Shown here one piece after another: positions 8,017-15,360 of a stretch of DNA of 64,000 bases. The notes beneath the pieces are model-generated. The model was not told the DNA's origin and ran no database searches. It saw only the letters and a list, made by a program, of their open reading frames with translations. Position 1 is the first letter of the stretch; each line of letters begins with the position of its first letter. The DNA comes from an uncultured Acetatifactor sp. GTDB taxonomy: Bacteria; Bacillota; Clostridia; Lachnospirales; Lachnospiraceae. Where the stretch lies: the NCBI GenBank assembly GCA_910577665.1, contig CAJTOJ010000001.1, positions 186,001 through 250,000 on the forward strand, read 5' to 3'. A program made the translations under genes and the position numbers.

Positions 8017-9309
8017 CTATTTATAATAGTCAAAACTCAGACCATAAATGCGAACCGTGTCCCCATCCTGGATTCCCAGTGCTTCCAACTGCCCCAGAAT
8101 GCCGCTGGTCTTTAGGAAATTCTGGAAGAAGGCAAATCCTTTCTCACTGTCCAGATTGGTATAGCCCAGCATTTTCTCCACTTTGGATCCTTCCACCACA
8201 TATTCATCTGCCTCCTTGTCATATGTCACAGACAAAGTCTCCTCCCCATCTGACGCGGTATGCTGCTCCGGGAAGTATTCCTGCTCATACACAGAGACTT
8301 GTTCCCCCAATTCCTGCAATTGGTTACTCACATGGTACAGAAGATCCCTTACCCCCTCACCGCTGACGGCAGATATGGGATACACAGGGATGCCTTTGGG
8401 CTCAAATTCCCTCTTGATCTCTTCCACAGGGCTGTGTTCCCTGTCGAATATGGCATCTATCTTGTTAGCCGCTATGACCTGGGGACGTCTGGCAATGGCA
8501 GGATTATAATTTTCCAGTTCCCGGTTGATGGCATAAATATCTGCAATGGGATCCCGGCCCTCTGTACCTGCAGCATCCACAATGTGGATAATGACCTTGG
8601 TTCTTTCAATGTGGCGCAGGAATTCGTACCCCAGTCCCACACCTTCTGAGGCACCCTCGATCAGTCCAGGGATATCCGCTATGACAAAGCCTCCTGTGCC
8701 ATCTAAGTCCACTACGCCCAGGTTGGGATTCAAGGTAGTAAAATGGTAATTCGCAATCTTGGGCTTTGCATTTGTGACTCTGGCAAGGAACGTGGATTTG
8801 CCTACATTGGGAAATCCCACCAGACCCACATCGGCAATCACCTTCAGCTCCAGCTCCAGCTCCAGCTCCTGAGCAGGTTGTCCTGGCTGGGCGTACTTAG
8901 GTGCCTGCATGGTACTGGTTGCATAGTGCTGGTTCCCATTGCCACCCCGGCCTCCTTTCAGCAGGACTACCTTTTTGTTCTCACCGGACATGTCTGTGAT
9001 CACTTTTCCGCTTGAGGCTTCCTTGATTACAGTGCCCTGAGGGACCTTGAGGATGATGTCGTCACCGTCTTTTCCCCTGCAGTTTTTCTTATCCCCACGT
9101 TCGCCATCCCCGGCCTTATATTTGCGGGAATTCCGATAGTCCACCAGTGTGTTTAATCCCTCATCCACCTGAAAGATCACATCGCCACCCCGGCCGCCAT
9201 CTCCGCCGTCAGGACCGCCTGCCGGCACATATTTTTCCCGCCGGAAAGACACATGACCATCTCCGCCTTTACCGCTTCTCACATAGATTCTCGCCCTGTC
9301 TACAAACAT
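8017..9309 (-). CDS. obg: Obg/CgtA GTPase
   Basis: A 430-residue ribosome-assembly GTPase. The N-terminal Gly-rich Obg fold covers residues 1-157 (GPDGGDGGRGGDVIF). The G domain has G1 GFPNVGKST, G2 FTTLNPNLGVV, G3 DIPGLIEGAS and G4 NKID. A C-terminal OCT domain covers about residues 345-430. A run of four Glu-Leu pairs at about residues 147-154 is encoded by hexanucleotide repeats. It lies downstream of rplU-prp-rpmA, the usual order, with a strong hairpin terminator between rpmA and obg that would set its expression below that of the ribosomal genes. Confidence 0.95.
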   Translation of the reverse strand: MFVDRARIYVRSGKGGDGHVSFRREKYVPAGGPDGGDGGRGGDVIFQVDEGLNTLVDYRNSRKYKAGDGERGDKKNCRGKDGDDIILKVPQGTVIKEASSGKVITDMSGENKKVVLLKGGRGGNGNQHYATSTMQAPKYAQPGQPAQELELELELKVIADVGLVGFPNVGKSTFLARVTNAKPKIANYHFTTLNPNLGVVDLDGTGGFVIADIPGLIEGASEGVGLGYEFLRHIERTKVIIHIVDAAGTEGRDPIADIYAINRELENYNPAIARRPQVIAANKIDAIFDREHSPVEEIKREFEPKGIPVYPISAVSGEGVRDLLYHVSNQLQELGEQVSVYEQEYFPEQHTASDGEETLSVTYDKEADEYVVEGSKVEKMLGYTNLDSEKGFAFFQNFLKTSGILGQLEALGIQDGDTVRIYGLSFDYYK

Positions 9310-9415
9310 CTCTTTACCCCTGTGTGCGCTTTCTGACGCCTATCACAACTCAATACCCCTACTGTCTGGCAGCCGGGTATTCCTTTTGTCTGCAACATTT
9401 TCCCGGTAGGAAAAT

Positions 9416-9442
9416 GGCCTTCAAACCAGAGGTTTGAAGGCC
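9416..9442 (-). terminator. Hairpin terminator after rpmA
   Basis: A perfect 12-bp stem, GGCCTTCAAACC and its complement, around a 3-base loop, followed on the minus strand by ATTTTCC. It lies 14 bases past the rpmA stop and upstream of obg. The weak T-run suggests partial read-through. Confidence 0.75.
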
Positions 9443-9455
9443 GCCTGTGTAATAT

Positions 9456-9740
9456 TTATTCCTCTACAGGGTATACAGAAGCCTGCTTCTTGTCCCTGCC
9501 CTTTCTCTCGAAACGCAGGATCCCGTCAACCAATGCGAACAGGGTATCATCTCCGCCCCTTCCCACATTCACGCCGGGATGAATCTTCGTGCCGCGCTGT
9601 CTGTAAAGAATGTTCCCAGCCTTCACAAACTGCCCGTCAGCCCGCTTCGCACCTAACCTCTTGGACTCGGAATCCCTGCCGTTCTTAGTGGAACCGACTC
9701 CTTTCTTATGAGCGAAAAACTGAAGGTTCATATGCAACAT
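9456..9740 (-). CDS. rpmA: Ribosomal protein L27 with cleavable N-terminus
   Basis: A 94-residue L27 of the large subunit. The N-terminus [14 protein letters not shown] carries the Firmicutes-specific propeptide. In S. aureus the Prp protease cuts the matching sequence between Phe and Ala to expose the tail that reaches the peptidyl-transferase centre, and the same FF/A junction is present here. The body shows [14 protein letters not shown] and [10 protein letters not shown]. The protease gene prp is the next gene upstream, separated by 3 bases. Confidence 0.97.
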   Translation of the reverse strand: MLHMNLQFFAHKKGVGSTKNGRDSESKRLGAKRADGQFVKAGNILYRQRGTKIHPGVNVGRGGDDTLFALVDGILRFERKGRDKKQASVYPVEE

Positions 9741-9743
9741 GGT

Positions 9744-10076
9744 CTACACCTCCTCGAATTTAACTTGTAAATATTTACTGCCATATTTCCTGCTGAGATT
9801 CTCCAGGGAAAACACCATGGAATCCACCAGAAAACTGGAACGATCCTGCAGAATATCCTCGAAATCACATTTGATGAAACCTGTCTGCTCATTGCTTTTC
9901 AGACAAAGCCTCTCTCCGGCCAGTTCCTCCAGCGAATTGACTGTACCGATCACCAGTGCAGAGATAGCAGCACATAAAATGTCTGCCTTTCCCTTTCTGG
10001 CATATCCTGCATGCCCCATACAGGTAAAACCCCTGTAAGAGCCGGTCCGGTCCTTACATACCACCACAGTTGTCAT
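9744..10076 (-). CDS. prp: Prp, ribosomal-processing cysteine protease
   Basis: A 110-residue cysteine protease (YsxB family) that removes the L27 propeptide. The catalytic His and Cys are in GHAGYARKGKADILCAAIS, with the His in GHAGY and the Cys about 12 residues later. It sits between rplU and rpmA, an arrangement limited to bacteria with the extended L27. Spacing to both neighbours is under 10 bases, so one transcript is expected. Confidence 0.94.
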   Translation of the reverse strand: MTTVVVCKDRTGSYRGFTCMGHAGYARKGKADILCAAISALVIGTVNSLEELAGERLCLKSNEQTGFIKCDFEDILQDRSSFLVDSMVFSLENLSRKYGSKYLQVKFEEV

Positions 10077-10082
10077 AACGTG

Positions 10083-10388
10083 TTATGCGTTAATCTTGTC
10101 GATCTTAACCTGGGTATATGCCTGTCTGTGACCCTGCTTCTTGTGGTAGCCGGTTTTTCTCTTGTATTTGTATACAATAACCTTCTTACCCCTGCCTTGC
10201 TCCATAACGGTAGCGGATACAGTAGCATCAGCCACATCATTTCCCACTTTCAAGCTTCCGTCACTTACTGCGATCACCTGGTCAAATGTAACAGTATTCC
10301 CAGCTTCCACATCCAGCTTCTCCACCTTGATGACATCGCCTTCGGAAACTTTATACTGCTTACCACCTGTTGCAATAATTGCGTACAT
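10083..10388 (-). CDS. rplU: Ribosomal protein L21
   Basis: A 101-residue L21 beginning [14 protein letters not shown] and ending in the basic region [19 protein letters not shown]. The start ATG 10388 is preceded by an AGGAGGTG site; a longer in-frame ATG at 10424 lies before that site and is rejected. First gene of rplU-prp-rpmA. Its leader (10389-10538) contains a 34-codon Cys-rich open frame. Confidence 0.97.
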   Translation of the reverse strand: MYAIIATGGKQYKVSEGDVIKVEKLDVEAGNTVTFDQVIAVSDGSLKVGNDVADATVSATVMEQGRGKKVIVYKYKRKTGYHKKQGHRQAYTQVKIDKINA

Positions 10389-10538
10389 AATTAAGGCACC
10401 TCCTATCATGGACTTACCATCCATTTACTCGCTGACTTTGGTGGTGAACTTGCCTGTCTTCCTGTTATGCTTTTCATAGCAATACAAACACCGGGAATCT
10501 TCATTCTGTTCACACTTGTACCTAGCCATGCGGCATAC
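10389..10538 (-). ncRNA. rplU (L21) mRNA leader
   Basis: A 150-base transcribed leader between the promoter and the L21 start. Firmicutes rplU messages often carry a structured L21 leader that is thought to bind the ribosomal protein for feedback. I call it by position; I cannot confirm the fold. It overlaps the 34-codon frame at 10425-10529. One hairpin, GGACTTACCATCC at 10410-10422, lies before the ribosome site. Confidence 0.45.
10425..10529 (-). CDS. 34-residue Cys-rich small ORF in the rplU leader
   Basis: A short frame on the minus strand: ATG at 10529, TAA at 10425. It reads MARYKCEQNEDSRC then LYCYEKHNRKTGKFTTKVSE. Three Cys and one His are arranged C-x7-C-x2-C-x3-H, which could bind zinc, and the protein is rich in Lys/Arg. 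Codon use looks like that of the neighbours. The start is only about 9 bases past the predicted transcription start and has no clear Shine-Dalgarno, so it would be translated as a near-leaderless message. The stop is 36 bases before the L21 start. It could be a real small protein, a regulatory leader peptide, or a chance frame within the known type of L21 leader RNA. Family not recognised. Confidence 0.5.
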   Translation of the reverse strand: MARYKCEQNEDSRCLYCYEKHNRKTGKFTTKVSE

Positions 10539-10544
10539 CATAGG

Positions 10545-10574
10545 ATAGTAACATGAGGTGCCTTTGTTTGTCAA
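10545..10574 (-). promoter_or_regulatory. Sigma-A promoter of the rplU-prp-rpmA operon
   Basis: On the minus strand TTGACA (10569-10574), 18-base spacer, TACTAT (10545-10550). It lies directly past the stop of the upstream kinase-like gene. Confidence 0.75.
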
Positions 10575-10579
10575 TAGAT

Positions 10580-11206
10580 TTAGCTGTTTTTCTTCTCAAA
10601 ATCTTCCACATACTGGATAATCAGCTTCACAGTTCCCTCTACCCCCAGAACACTGCTGTTGATACACAGGCCATAACTGTCCGCACGGCCCCATTTCTTA
10701 GAAGAATAATAGTTGTAATAACTCTGGCGCTGTCTGTCCTTCTTGATGATCATGTCCTTGGCCTTGGATTCTGTCAGATTGTATTTCTCCATGATCCGCC
10801 TTGTCTTGGTCTCTTCGTCTGCGAAGATAAAGAGGTTCACCACATTCTTATAGTCGGTCAGCGCATAATCGGCACACCGTCCCACGATCACACAGGGACC
10901 TTCCTCCGCGATCTTTTTGATGGTGTCAAACTGGGCCAGGAACACTTTGTGGCTGATGGGCATATCCACAAAGGAAGATGCATTATAGCCAAAGGAATAG
11001 GTATCCATTACCAGATTGTACAGGAAGGAATTGGTAGGTCTCTCATCATGGTTCTGTATCATCTCCTCGCAGAATCCGCTCTCCTTGGCGGCCCTGGTCA
11101 GAAGCTCTTTGTCATAGCACTTGATCCCGAAATACTCTGCTACCTTCTCTCCAATCTCCCGGCCGGCGGAACCAAACTGACGTCCTATCGTAATAATTGT
11201 ATTCAT
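10580..11206 (-). CDS. Cytidylate-kinase-like P-loop protein
   Basis: A 208-residue protein of the cytidylate-kinase-like family (AAA_26/CMP-kinase-like group). The N-terminal ITIGRQFGSAGREIGEKVAE contains the GSAGREIG nucleotide loop typical of this family in place of a canonical Walker A. The conserved CVIVGRCADYAL follows in the middle, and an Arg-rich lid lies at KTRRIMEKYNL and KKDRQRQSYYNYY. These clostridial proteins are common but their substrate is not established; true Cmk function should not be assumed. The start is ATG 11206, with AGGGG about 8 bases upstream. Confidence 0.8.
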   Translation of the reverse strand: MNTIITIGRQFGSAGREIGEKVAEYFGIKCYDKELLTRAAKESGFCEEMIQNHDERPTNSFLYNLVMDTYSFGYNASSFVDMPISHKVFLAQFDTIKKIAEEGPCVIVGRCADYALTDYKNVVNLFIFADEETKTRRIMEKYNLTESKAKDMIIKKDRQRQSYYNYYSSKKWGRADSYGLCINSSVLGVEGTVKLIIQYVEDFEKKNS

Positions 11207-11232
11207 ACCCATACCCCTTTTCTGCTTAGAGT

Positions 11233-11278
11233 ATAAAAGCAAAAATGCCACAACAATCAAAAGAATTTTTGCTTTTAT
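11233..11278. terminator. Perfect 14-bp inverted repeat, AT-rich
   Basis: ATAAAAGCAAAAAT (11233-11246) and its exact complement (11265-11278), separated by 18 bases. It lies between the pseudouridine synthase stop and the kinase-like start, both on the minus strand. The T-rich 3' arm could terminate transcription. Confidence 0.5.
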
Positions 11279-11294
11279 CTGATTATATTATACA

Positions 11295-12236
11295 TCATCC
11301 CGAAGTATTAGACAACAATATTTGTGTCAGATGCTTAAAATATTCCGGCAGGGGCGCATCCACTTCCACATATTCCCCTGTGGAGGGATGCAGGAATCCC
11401 AATGTCTTGGCATGCAGTGTCTGTCCTTCCAGTTTATAGGGGGATTTCCTGTCCCCATACACTACATCTCCCAGCAGCGGATGGCCGATACTGGCCATAT
11501 GTACCCGGATCTGATGGGTTCTTCCAGTCTCCAGCACACATTGAAGCAATGTATACTGGCAGTACCGGGCAAGTACCTGGTAATGTGTCACAGCATGTTT
11601 TCCGTTCTTTACGTCTGCCGCCATCTTCTTCCTGTCATTGGGATGCCTGCCAATAGACTTGTCAATGACGCCGGAATCCTCCTTTAAGACACCGTGGCAG
11701 ATGGCCAGGTAGCGCCGGGTAATGGCATGTTCCTTAAGCTGTCTGGCAATGGCCTGGTGGGCCAGGTCGTTCTTGCAGGCGATCACGGACCCGGTGGTAT
11801 CCTTGTCAATCCGATGCACAATCCCGGGGCGGAGCACCCCGTTGATACCAGACAGCTCATGGCCACAGTGGTAGAGAAGCGCATTCACCAGGGTACCTGT
11901 GTAATGGCCAGCAGCAGGATGCACCACCATGCCCTTTGGCTTGTTCACCACGATCACATCTTTGTCTTCATAGAGGATATCCAGTGGAATGTCTTCTGGC
12001 AGGATATCCGGTGTCACCGCCTCTGGCAGGGAAAAAGAGACCTGGTCTTGTGCCTTCACCTGATAGCTTCCCTTCACCGGTCTGTTGTTCACCAGCACTG
12101 ATCCCTCCCGGATCAGCTTCTGGATAAAAGAACGCGACAAAGAATCCATAAGTCCAGCCAGGCACTTATCGATCCTTTCTTCTTCCATTTCTTCGGTTAT
12201 CTCATATATCAATTCACTCATAGCTCTATCTGCCAT
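11295..12236 (-). CDS. RluD-family 23S rRNA pseudouridine synthase
   Basis: A 313-residue RluA/RluD-type enzyme that isomerises uridine in structured RNA. An S4 RNA-binding domain covers about residues 18-75 (RIDKCLAGLMDSLSRSFIQK). The catalytic domain has the Asp in PGIVHRIDKDTTG (about residue 143), and the ETGRTHQIRVHM and HPLLGDVVYG motifs. The open frame begins at 12236; ATG 12221 (MSELIYEI) is an alternative start closer to the family N-terminus. It follows lspA by 29 bases, as in many Firmicutes, so it is probably the lspA-linked RluD/YlyB homologue. Confidence 0.9.
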   Translation of the reverse strand: MADRAMSELIYEITEEMEEERIDKCLAGLMDSLSRSFIQKLIREGSVLVNNRPVKGSYQVKAQDQVSFSLPEAVTPDILPEDIPLDILYEDKDVIVVNKPKGMVVHPAAGHYTGTLVNALLYHCGHELSGINGVLRPGIVHRIDKDTTGSVIACKNDLAHQAIARQLKEHAITRRYLAICHGVLKEDSGVIDKSIGRHPNDRKKMAADVKNGKHAVTHYQVLARYCQYTLLQCVLETGRTHQIRVHMASIGHPLLGDVVYGDRKSPYKLEGQTLHAKTLGFLHPSTGEYVEVDAPLPEYFKHLTQILLSNTSG

Positions 12237-12265
12237 CCCAGGTCCCTGTAGGAATCATCCTACAG

Positions 12266-12814
12266 TCAGACGGAATCCTTCTGCTTTCTGTCATGGACAG
12301 TCCCGGGAGAAAACCGGATAAATGCCAGATCCTCCTCCCGATACACAAACAAAAACAACAGAAACAGCGCAATAGTGGATACTACAATATAACAGTCTGC
12401 CACGTTGAAGATGGGATAATGGATCAGCACAAAGGAAAAGAAGTCCACCACATAGTCAAACCGGAACCTGTCAATCATATTGCCCAATCCCCCGGCTACA
12501 ATGGCTGTCAGACAGATGTGCAGGGGCAGGAATTTCTTCCTGGCAGGCAGTCTGAAGAGCAGGTACAGAAGCAATGCCATAAACAGAAGTCCCACAGCCA
12601 GCAAGAATACTTTCCTGCCTTGTAGAAAACCGAAGGCAGAACCCCTGTTCTCCAGATACTGTAATTCAAACACTCCTTCCACTAGCACCAGAGGGGCACG
12701 GTCTTTTAAATGTACAATGGCAAGGTATTTAGTCATCTGGTCTGCAAAAAGCAGTAATGCAAACAGACACAGATCTGTTGCATATATCCATTTCCGTTTA
12801 TTCTCATTATGCAT
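12266..12814 (-). CDS. lspA: Lipoprotein signal peptidase (SPase II)
   Basis: A membrane aspartic protease of about 182 residues that cuts prolipoproteins before the lipidated Cys. Four transmembrane segments are visible. The catalytic Asp pair lies in GGLGNMIDRFRFDYVVDFF and in FNVADCYI, and the conserved NRGSAFGFLQG loop is present. The ATG at 12814 (MHNENKRK) has GAGGA 6 bases upstream; earlier in-frame ATG/GTG codons lie inside the end of aroB. It overlaps the aroB stop by a few bases, so translation is likely coupled. Several lipoproteins in this window are its likely substrates. Confidence 0.93.
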   Translation of the reverse strand: MHNENKRKWIYATDLCLFALLLFADQMTKYLAIVHLKDRAPLVLVEGVFELQYLENRGSAFGFLQGRKVFLLAVGLLFMALLLYLLFRLPARKKFLPLHICLTAIVAGGLGNMIDRFRFDYVVDFFSFVLIHYPIFNVADCYIVVSTIALFLLFLFVYREEDLAFIRFSPGTVHDRKQKDSV

Positions 12815-13916
12815 GGGCATCCTCATCACTAAAATATATTTCCTGGATGGCAGCCAGGATCTCCTGATCCGTGACGGTGTTGTCTATCACCGCCCTGCCA
12901 ATTTTTTTGAGCAGCACGAACCGGATATTCCCGGACTCCCGTTTTTTGTCTGACCGGGTCAGTCCCAGGATCTCTACAGGGTCAACCCCGTCTATGCTGA
13001 TCGGCAGATAAAAGGGGACAAACATATCCCGGATCTCATAGTACTCCTCCATGGAGAGCAGTTCCCGCTTCCAGGAAATGAAAGCAGCAGCCACGGCTCC
13101 CAGGGCCACACATTCCCCATGATACCATTCAAATTTCTTGGCCTTTTCTATGGCATGGCCAATGGTATGACCGAAATTCAGCAGAGCACGTTCCCCATGT
13201 TCCAGAGGATCCTTCTCCACCACCAGTTTTTTTACAGTGCAGCTTCTGACCAGCATTTCCTGCAGCACATCCATATCCCGTTCGCAGATCTCATACATAT
13301 TTTCAATCAGCCACTCATATAGGGCGGCATCCCTGATCAGGCCATGTTTCATCACTTCCGCAAATCCGGAAAAATACTGCCGATCCTCCAGGGTCTGTAG
13401 TACTTCCAGGTTCATATATACCAGCCGGGGCATCTTAAAGGCCCCCACCATATTCTTATACCCGTCAAAGTCCACCCCTGTCTTGCCACCGATGCTGCTG
13501 TCTGCCTGTGCCAGCAATGTGGTAGGCACCTGTACAAAGTCCACACCCCTTAGGTAGGTTGCTGCCGCATATCCGGTCACATCCCCCACCACACCGCCAC
13601 CTAAAGCCAGCAGGAGATCCTTCCTGTCAAATTCCTCCGCAATCAGATACCTGTAAAGTTCCCTTACGGTATCCAGGGTCTTGTGGGATTCTCCCTCTGG
13701 AAAGACATATTTCACGGCTTTTTTACATTGGCCGGACAAGCGTTCCAGCATTTCCTCGCCATACAGCCCATCCACCCTGGAGTCGGTGACAATACAGATC
13801 TTATGTTCATCGAAGCCCATGGCTTTTAGTTCCGGGGCAAGCTCCTGGAAGGATCTGGTAAACACAATATCATAGCATGGTTTCCTGTTGTATAATATTT
13901 GTAATCTTTCTGTCAT
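12807..13916 (-). CDS. aroB: 3-dehydroquinate synthase
   Basis: A 369-residue NAD- and zinc-dependent enzyme of the shikimate pathway that cyclises DAHP to 3-dehydroquinate. Visible family features are the GGGVVGDVTGYAAATYLRG nucleotide site (about residues 107-125), TTLLAQADSSIGGKTGVDF, the zinc ligand Glu in FAEVMKHGLI, and the His ligands in NFGHTIGHAIEK and WYHGECVALG. Length is typical. No other aro genes are adjacent; it lies in a run of unrelated housekeeping genes. Confidence 0.96.
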   Translation of the reverse strand: MTERLQILYNRKPCYDIVFTRSFQELAPELKAMGFDEHKICIVTDSRVDGLYGEEMLERLSGQCKKAVKYVFPEGESHKTLDTVRELYRYLIAEEFDRKDLLLALGGGVVGDVTGYAAATYLRGVDFVQVPTTLLAQADSSIGGKTGVDFDGYKNMVGAFKMPRLVYMNLEVLQTLEDRQYFSGFAEVMKHGLIRDAALYEWLIENMYEICERDMDVLQEMLVRSCTVKKLVVEKDPLEHGERALLNFGHTIGHAIEKAKKFEWYHGECVALGAVAAAFISWKRELLSMEEYYEIRDMFVPFYLPISIDGVDPVEILGLTRSDKKRESGNIRFVLLKKIGRAVIDNTVTDQEILAAIQEIYFSDEDAHA

Positions 13917-13987
13917 ACGCTCTATGTACCTCTTCCCTTAGACGCTGCACTTTCTGCCTGTCTGTTTTAGTCTTCCTCTGCCTGTTC

Positions 13988-14506
13988 TCAAGAATTGATG
14001 GGCATGTCAAAGGAACCGCCGAAGATATCCTGGAAATCGCCGGATATATCCACACTGGCAGGTGTGATGATAAAAATGTAATGGGAAATCTTCTGCAGGT
14101 TTCCGGCTATGGCAAAACAGGAGCCGCTGGTAAAATCAATAATACGCTGTGCAATGTCCACATCCAGACCCTCCAGATTCAGCACTACAGTCCGGTTAGC
14201 CAGCAGGGTTTCTGTGATCTCCCTGGCATCCTCCACGGAAGTAGGCTTGATTACACATACTTCCATGCCGTTACCGGCAACACTCCTTCTGGAGGAAGGC
14301 TTGTTAATAGGTGTGATCTTGCTGGAAGCCGCCTTCTTCACAGGACGATCCTCATACTCCGGCTCTTCCTCCTTCTGGCGGGAGACAGTCTTCCGGACAG
14401 GGGGAGCATCCATCTCCTCCTCATCGTCCAGATAGTCCTCGTCATAGTATTCATCATCACCGTCATTCAGTCTCATATAATTCAAAAATTTATCCATAAC
14501 ACTCAT
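13988..14506 (-). CDS. sepF: SepF cell-division protein
   Basis: A 172-residue FtsZ-binding protein. The N-terminus MSVMDKFLNYMRLND is the amphipathic membrane-binding helix. An acidic, disordered linker follows (runs of Asp/Glu at about residues 16-32 and a Lys/Pro-rich part). The C-terminal SepF domain begins at EVCVIKPTSVEDAREITETL and contains GLDVDIAQRIIDFTSGSCFA. The gene is preceded by AGGTG with a GC hairpin directly upstream. Its neighbours yggS and the HlyD-like gene recur beside sepF in Clostridia. Confidence 0.95.
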   Translation of the reverse strand: MSVMDKFLNYMRLNDGDDEYYDEDYLDDEEEMDAPPVRKTVSRQKEEEPEYEDRPVKKAASSKITPINKPSSRRSVAGNGMEVCVIKPTSVEDAREITETLLANRTVVLNLEGLDVDIAQRIIDFTSGSCFAIAGNLQKISHYIFIITPASVDISGDFQDIFGGSFDMPINS

Positions 14507-14520
14507 TCTTGCACCTCCGT

Positions 14521-14536
14521 GTGCGCTTCAGCGCAC
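14521..14536 (-). promoter_or_regulatory. Hairpin abutting the sepF ribosome site
   Basis: GTGCGC-TTCA-GCGCAC, a perfect 6-bp GC stem ending one base before the GGAGGTG site of sepF (minus strand). It could modulate translation or mark an mRNA 5' end. Confidence 0.5.
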
Positions 14537-14639
14537 CTATCAGTCAAAATTTGAAAGTTTACTTTCAAACCTGCAGCCCGCTGAAGCAGGCATGACTATC
14601 CTATTTGAAAGTTCATTTTCCGATTTCCCGTCATGCCGC

Positions 14640-15356
14640 TTAATTTCTGGAACCGAAAATACCAGTACCAACCCTTACACAAGTAGCTCCCTCTTGTATG
14701 GCTGTACGATAGTCTCCCGTCATCCCCATTGACAAAACATTCATATTCACATTATCAATGTTTTTCTGTGCAATGTCAACTGACAATTGCCTTAGGAACC
14801 GAAAATAAGTACGATTGTCCTCTTCCTGGTCCGTATATGGTGCAATTGTCATCAAGCCTTTGATGTGTAGTCCCGGCAAAAGAGAGATGTGTTGCACCAG
14901 CGTAAGGGCTTCCTCCAGACTGGTGCCGAATTTGCTCTGTTCGCCTGCTACATTTACCTGTACCAGGATATCCGTCTCCACATTCTGCTTTGTGGCTTCC
15001 CTGCTGATCTCCTGGGCCAGGGGCAGGGAATCAACACTATGGATCAAGGAAACCTTTCCCACAAGATACTTCACCTTGTTCCGCTGCAGGTGCCCGATCA
15101 TATGCCAGCGTACATCCCCGGGCATCCGGGGGATCTTGTCCATCAGTTCCTGTACTTTATTCTCCCCAAAATCCCGGATCCCTGCCCGGTATGCTTCCTG
15201 TAGATCCTCCAGAGGCTTGGTCTTGCTCACTGCAATCAGAGTAACCTCCTCCTTACGCCGGCCGTACCGGGCGCAGGTCATTTCTATTTCTTTTCGTACC
15301 ATTTCCAGATTTTCCTGTATCAAATGCATGTCCTCCTGGCAGTTATCCTTTTCCAC
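14640..15356 (-). CDS. YggS-type PLP homeostasis protein
   Basis: About 238 residues, single-domain alanine-racemase-fold PLP protein (PLPBP). The PLP lysine lies in LIAVSKTKPLEDLQEAY; the family motifs DFGENKVQEL, WHMIGHLQRNK, SMGMTGDYRTAI and VRVGTGIFG are all present. It buffers pyridoxal phosphate in the cytoplasm rather than catalysing a known reaction. I prefer GTG 15356, 4 bases after the stop of the upstream gene with GAGAGA nearby; ATG 15329 is also possible (its AGGAGG is only 2 bases away). It lies between the HlyD-like gene and sepF. Confidence 0.9.
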   Translation of the reverse strand: MEKDNCQEDMHLIQENLEMVRKEIEMTCARYGRRKEEVTLIAVSKTKPLEDLQEAYRAGIRDFGENKVQELMDKIPRMPGDVRWHMIGHLQRNKVKYLVGKVSLIHSVDSLPLAQEISREATKQNVETDILVQVNVAGEQSKFGTSLEEALTLVQHISLLPGLHIKGLMTIAPYTDQEEDNRTYFRFLRQLSVDIAQKNIDNVNMNVLSMGMTGDYRTAIQEGATCVRVGTGIFGSRN

Positions 15357-15360
15357 ACCG

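Noticed and set aside
10580..11206. True cytidylate kinase (cmk)
   Set aside because: The nucleotide loop is GSAGREIG rather than the GPSGxGKS of Cmk, so only a family-level name is justified.
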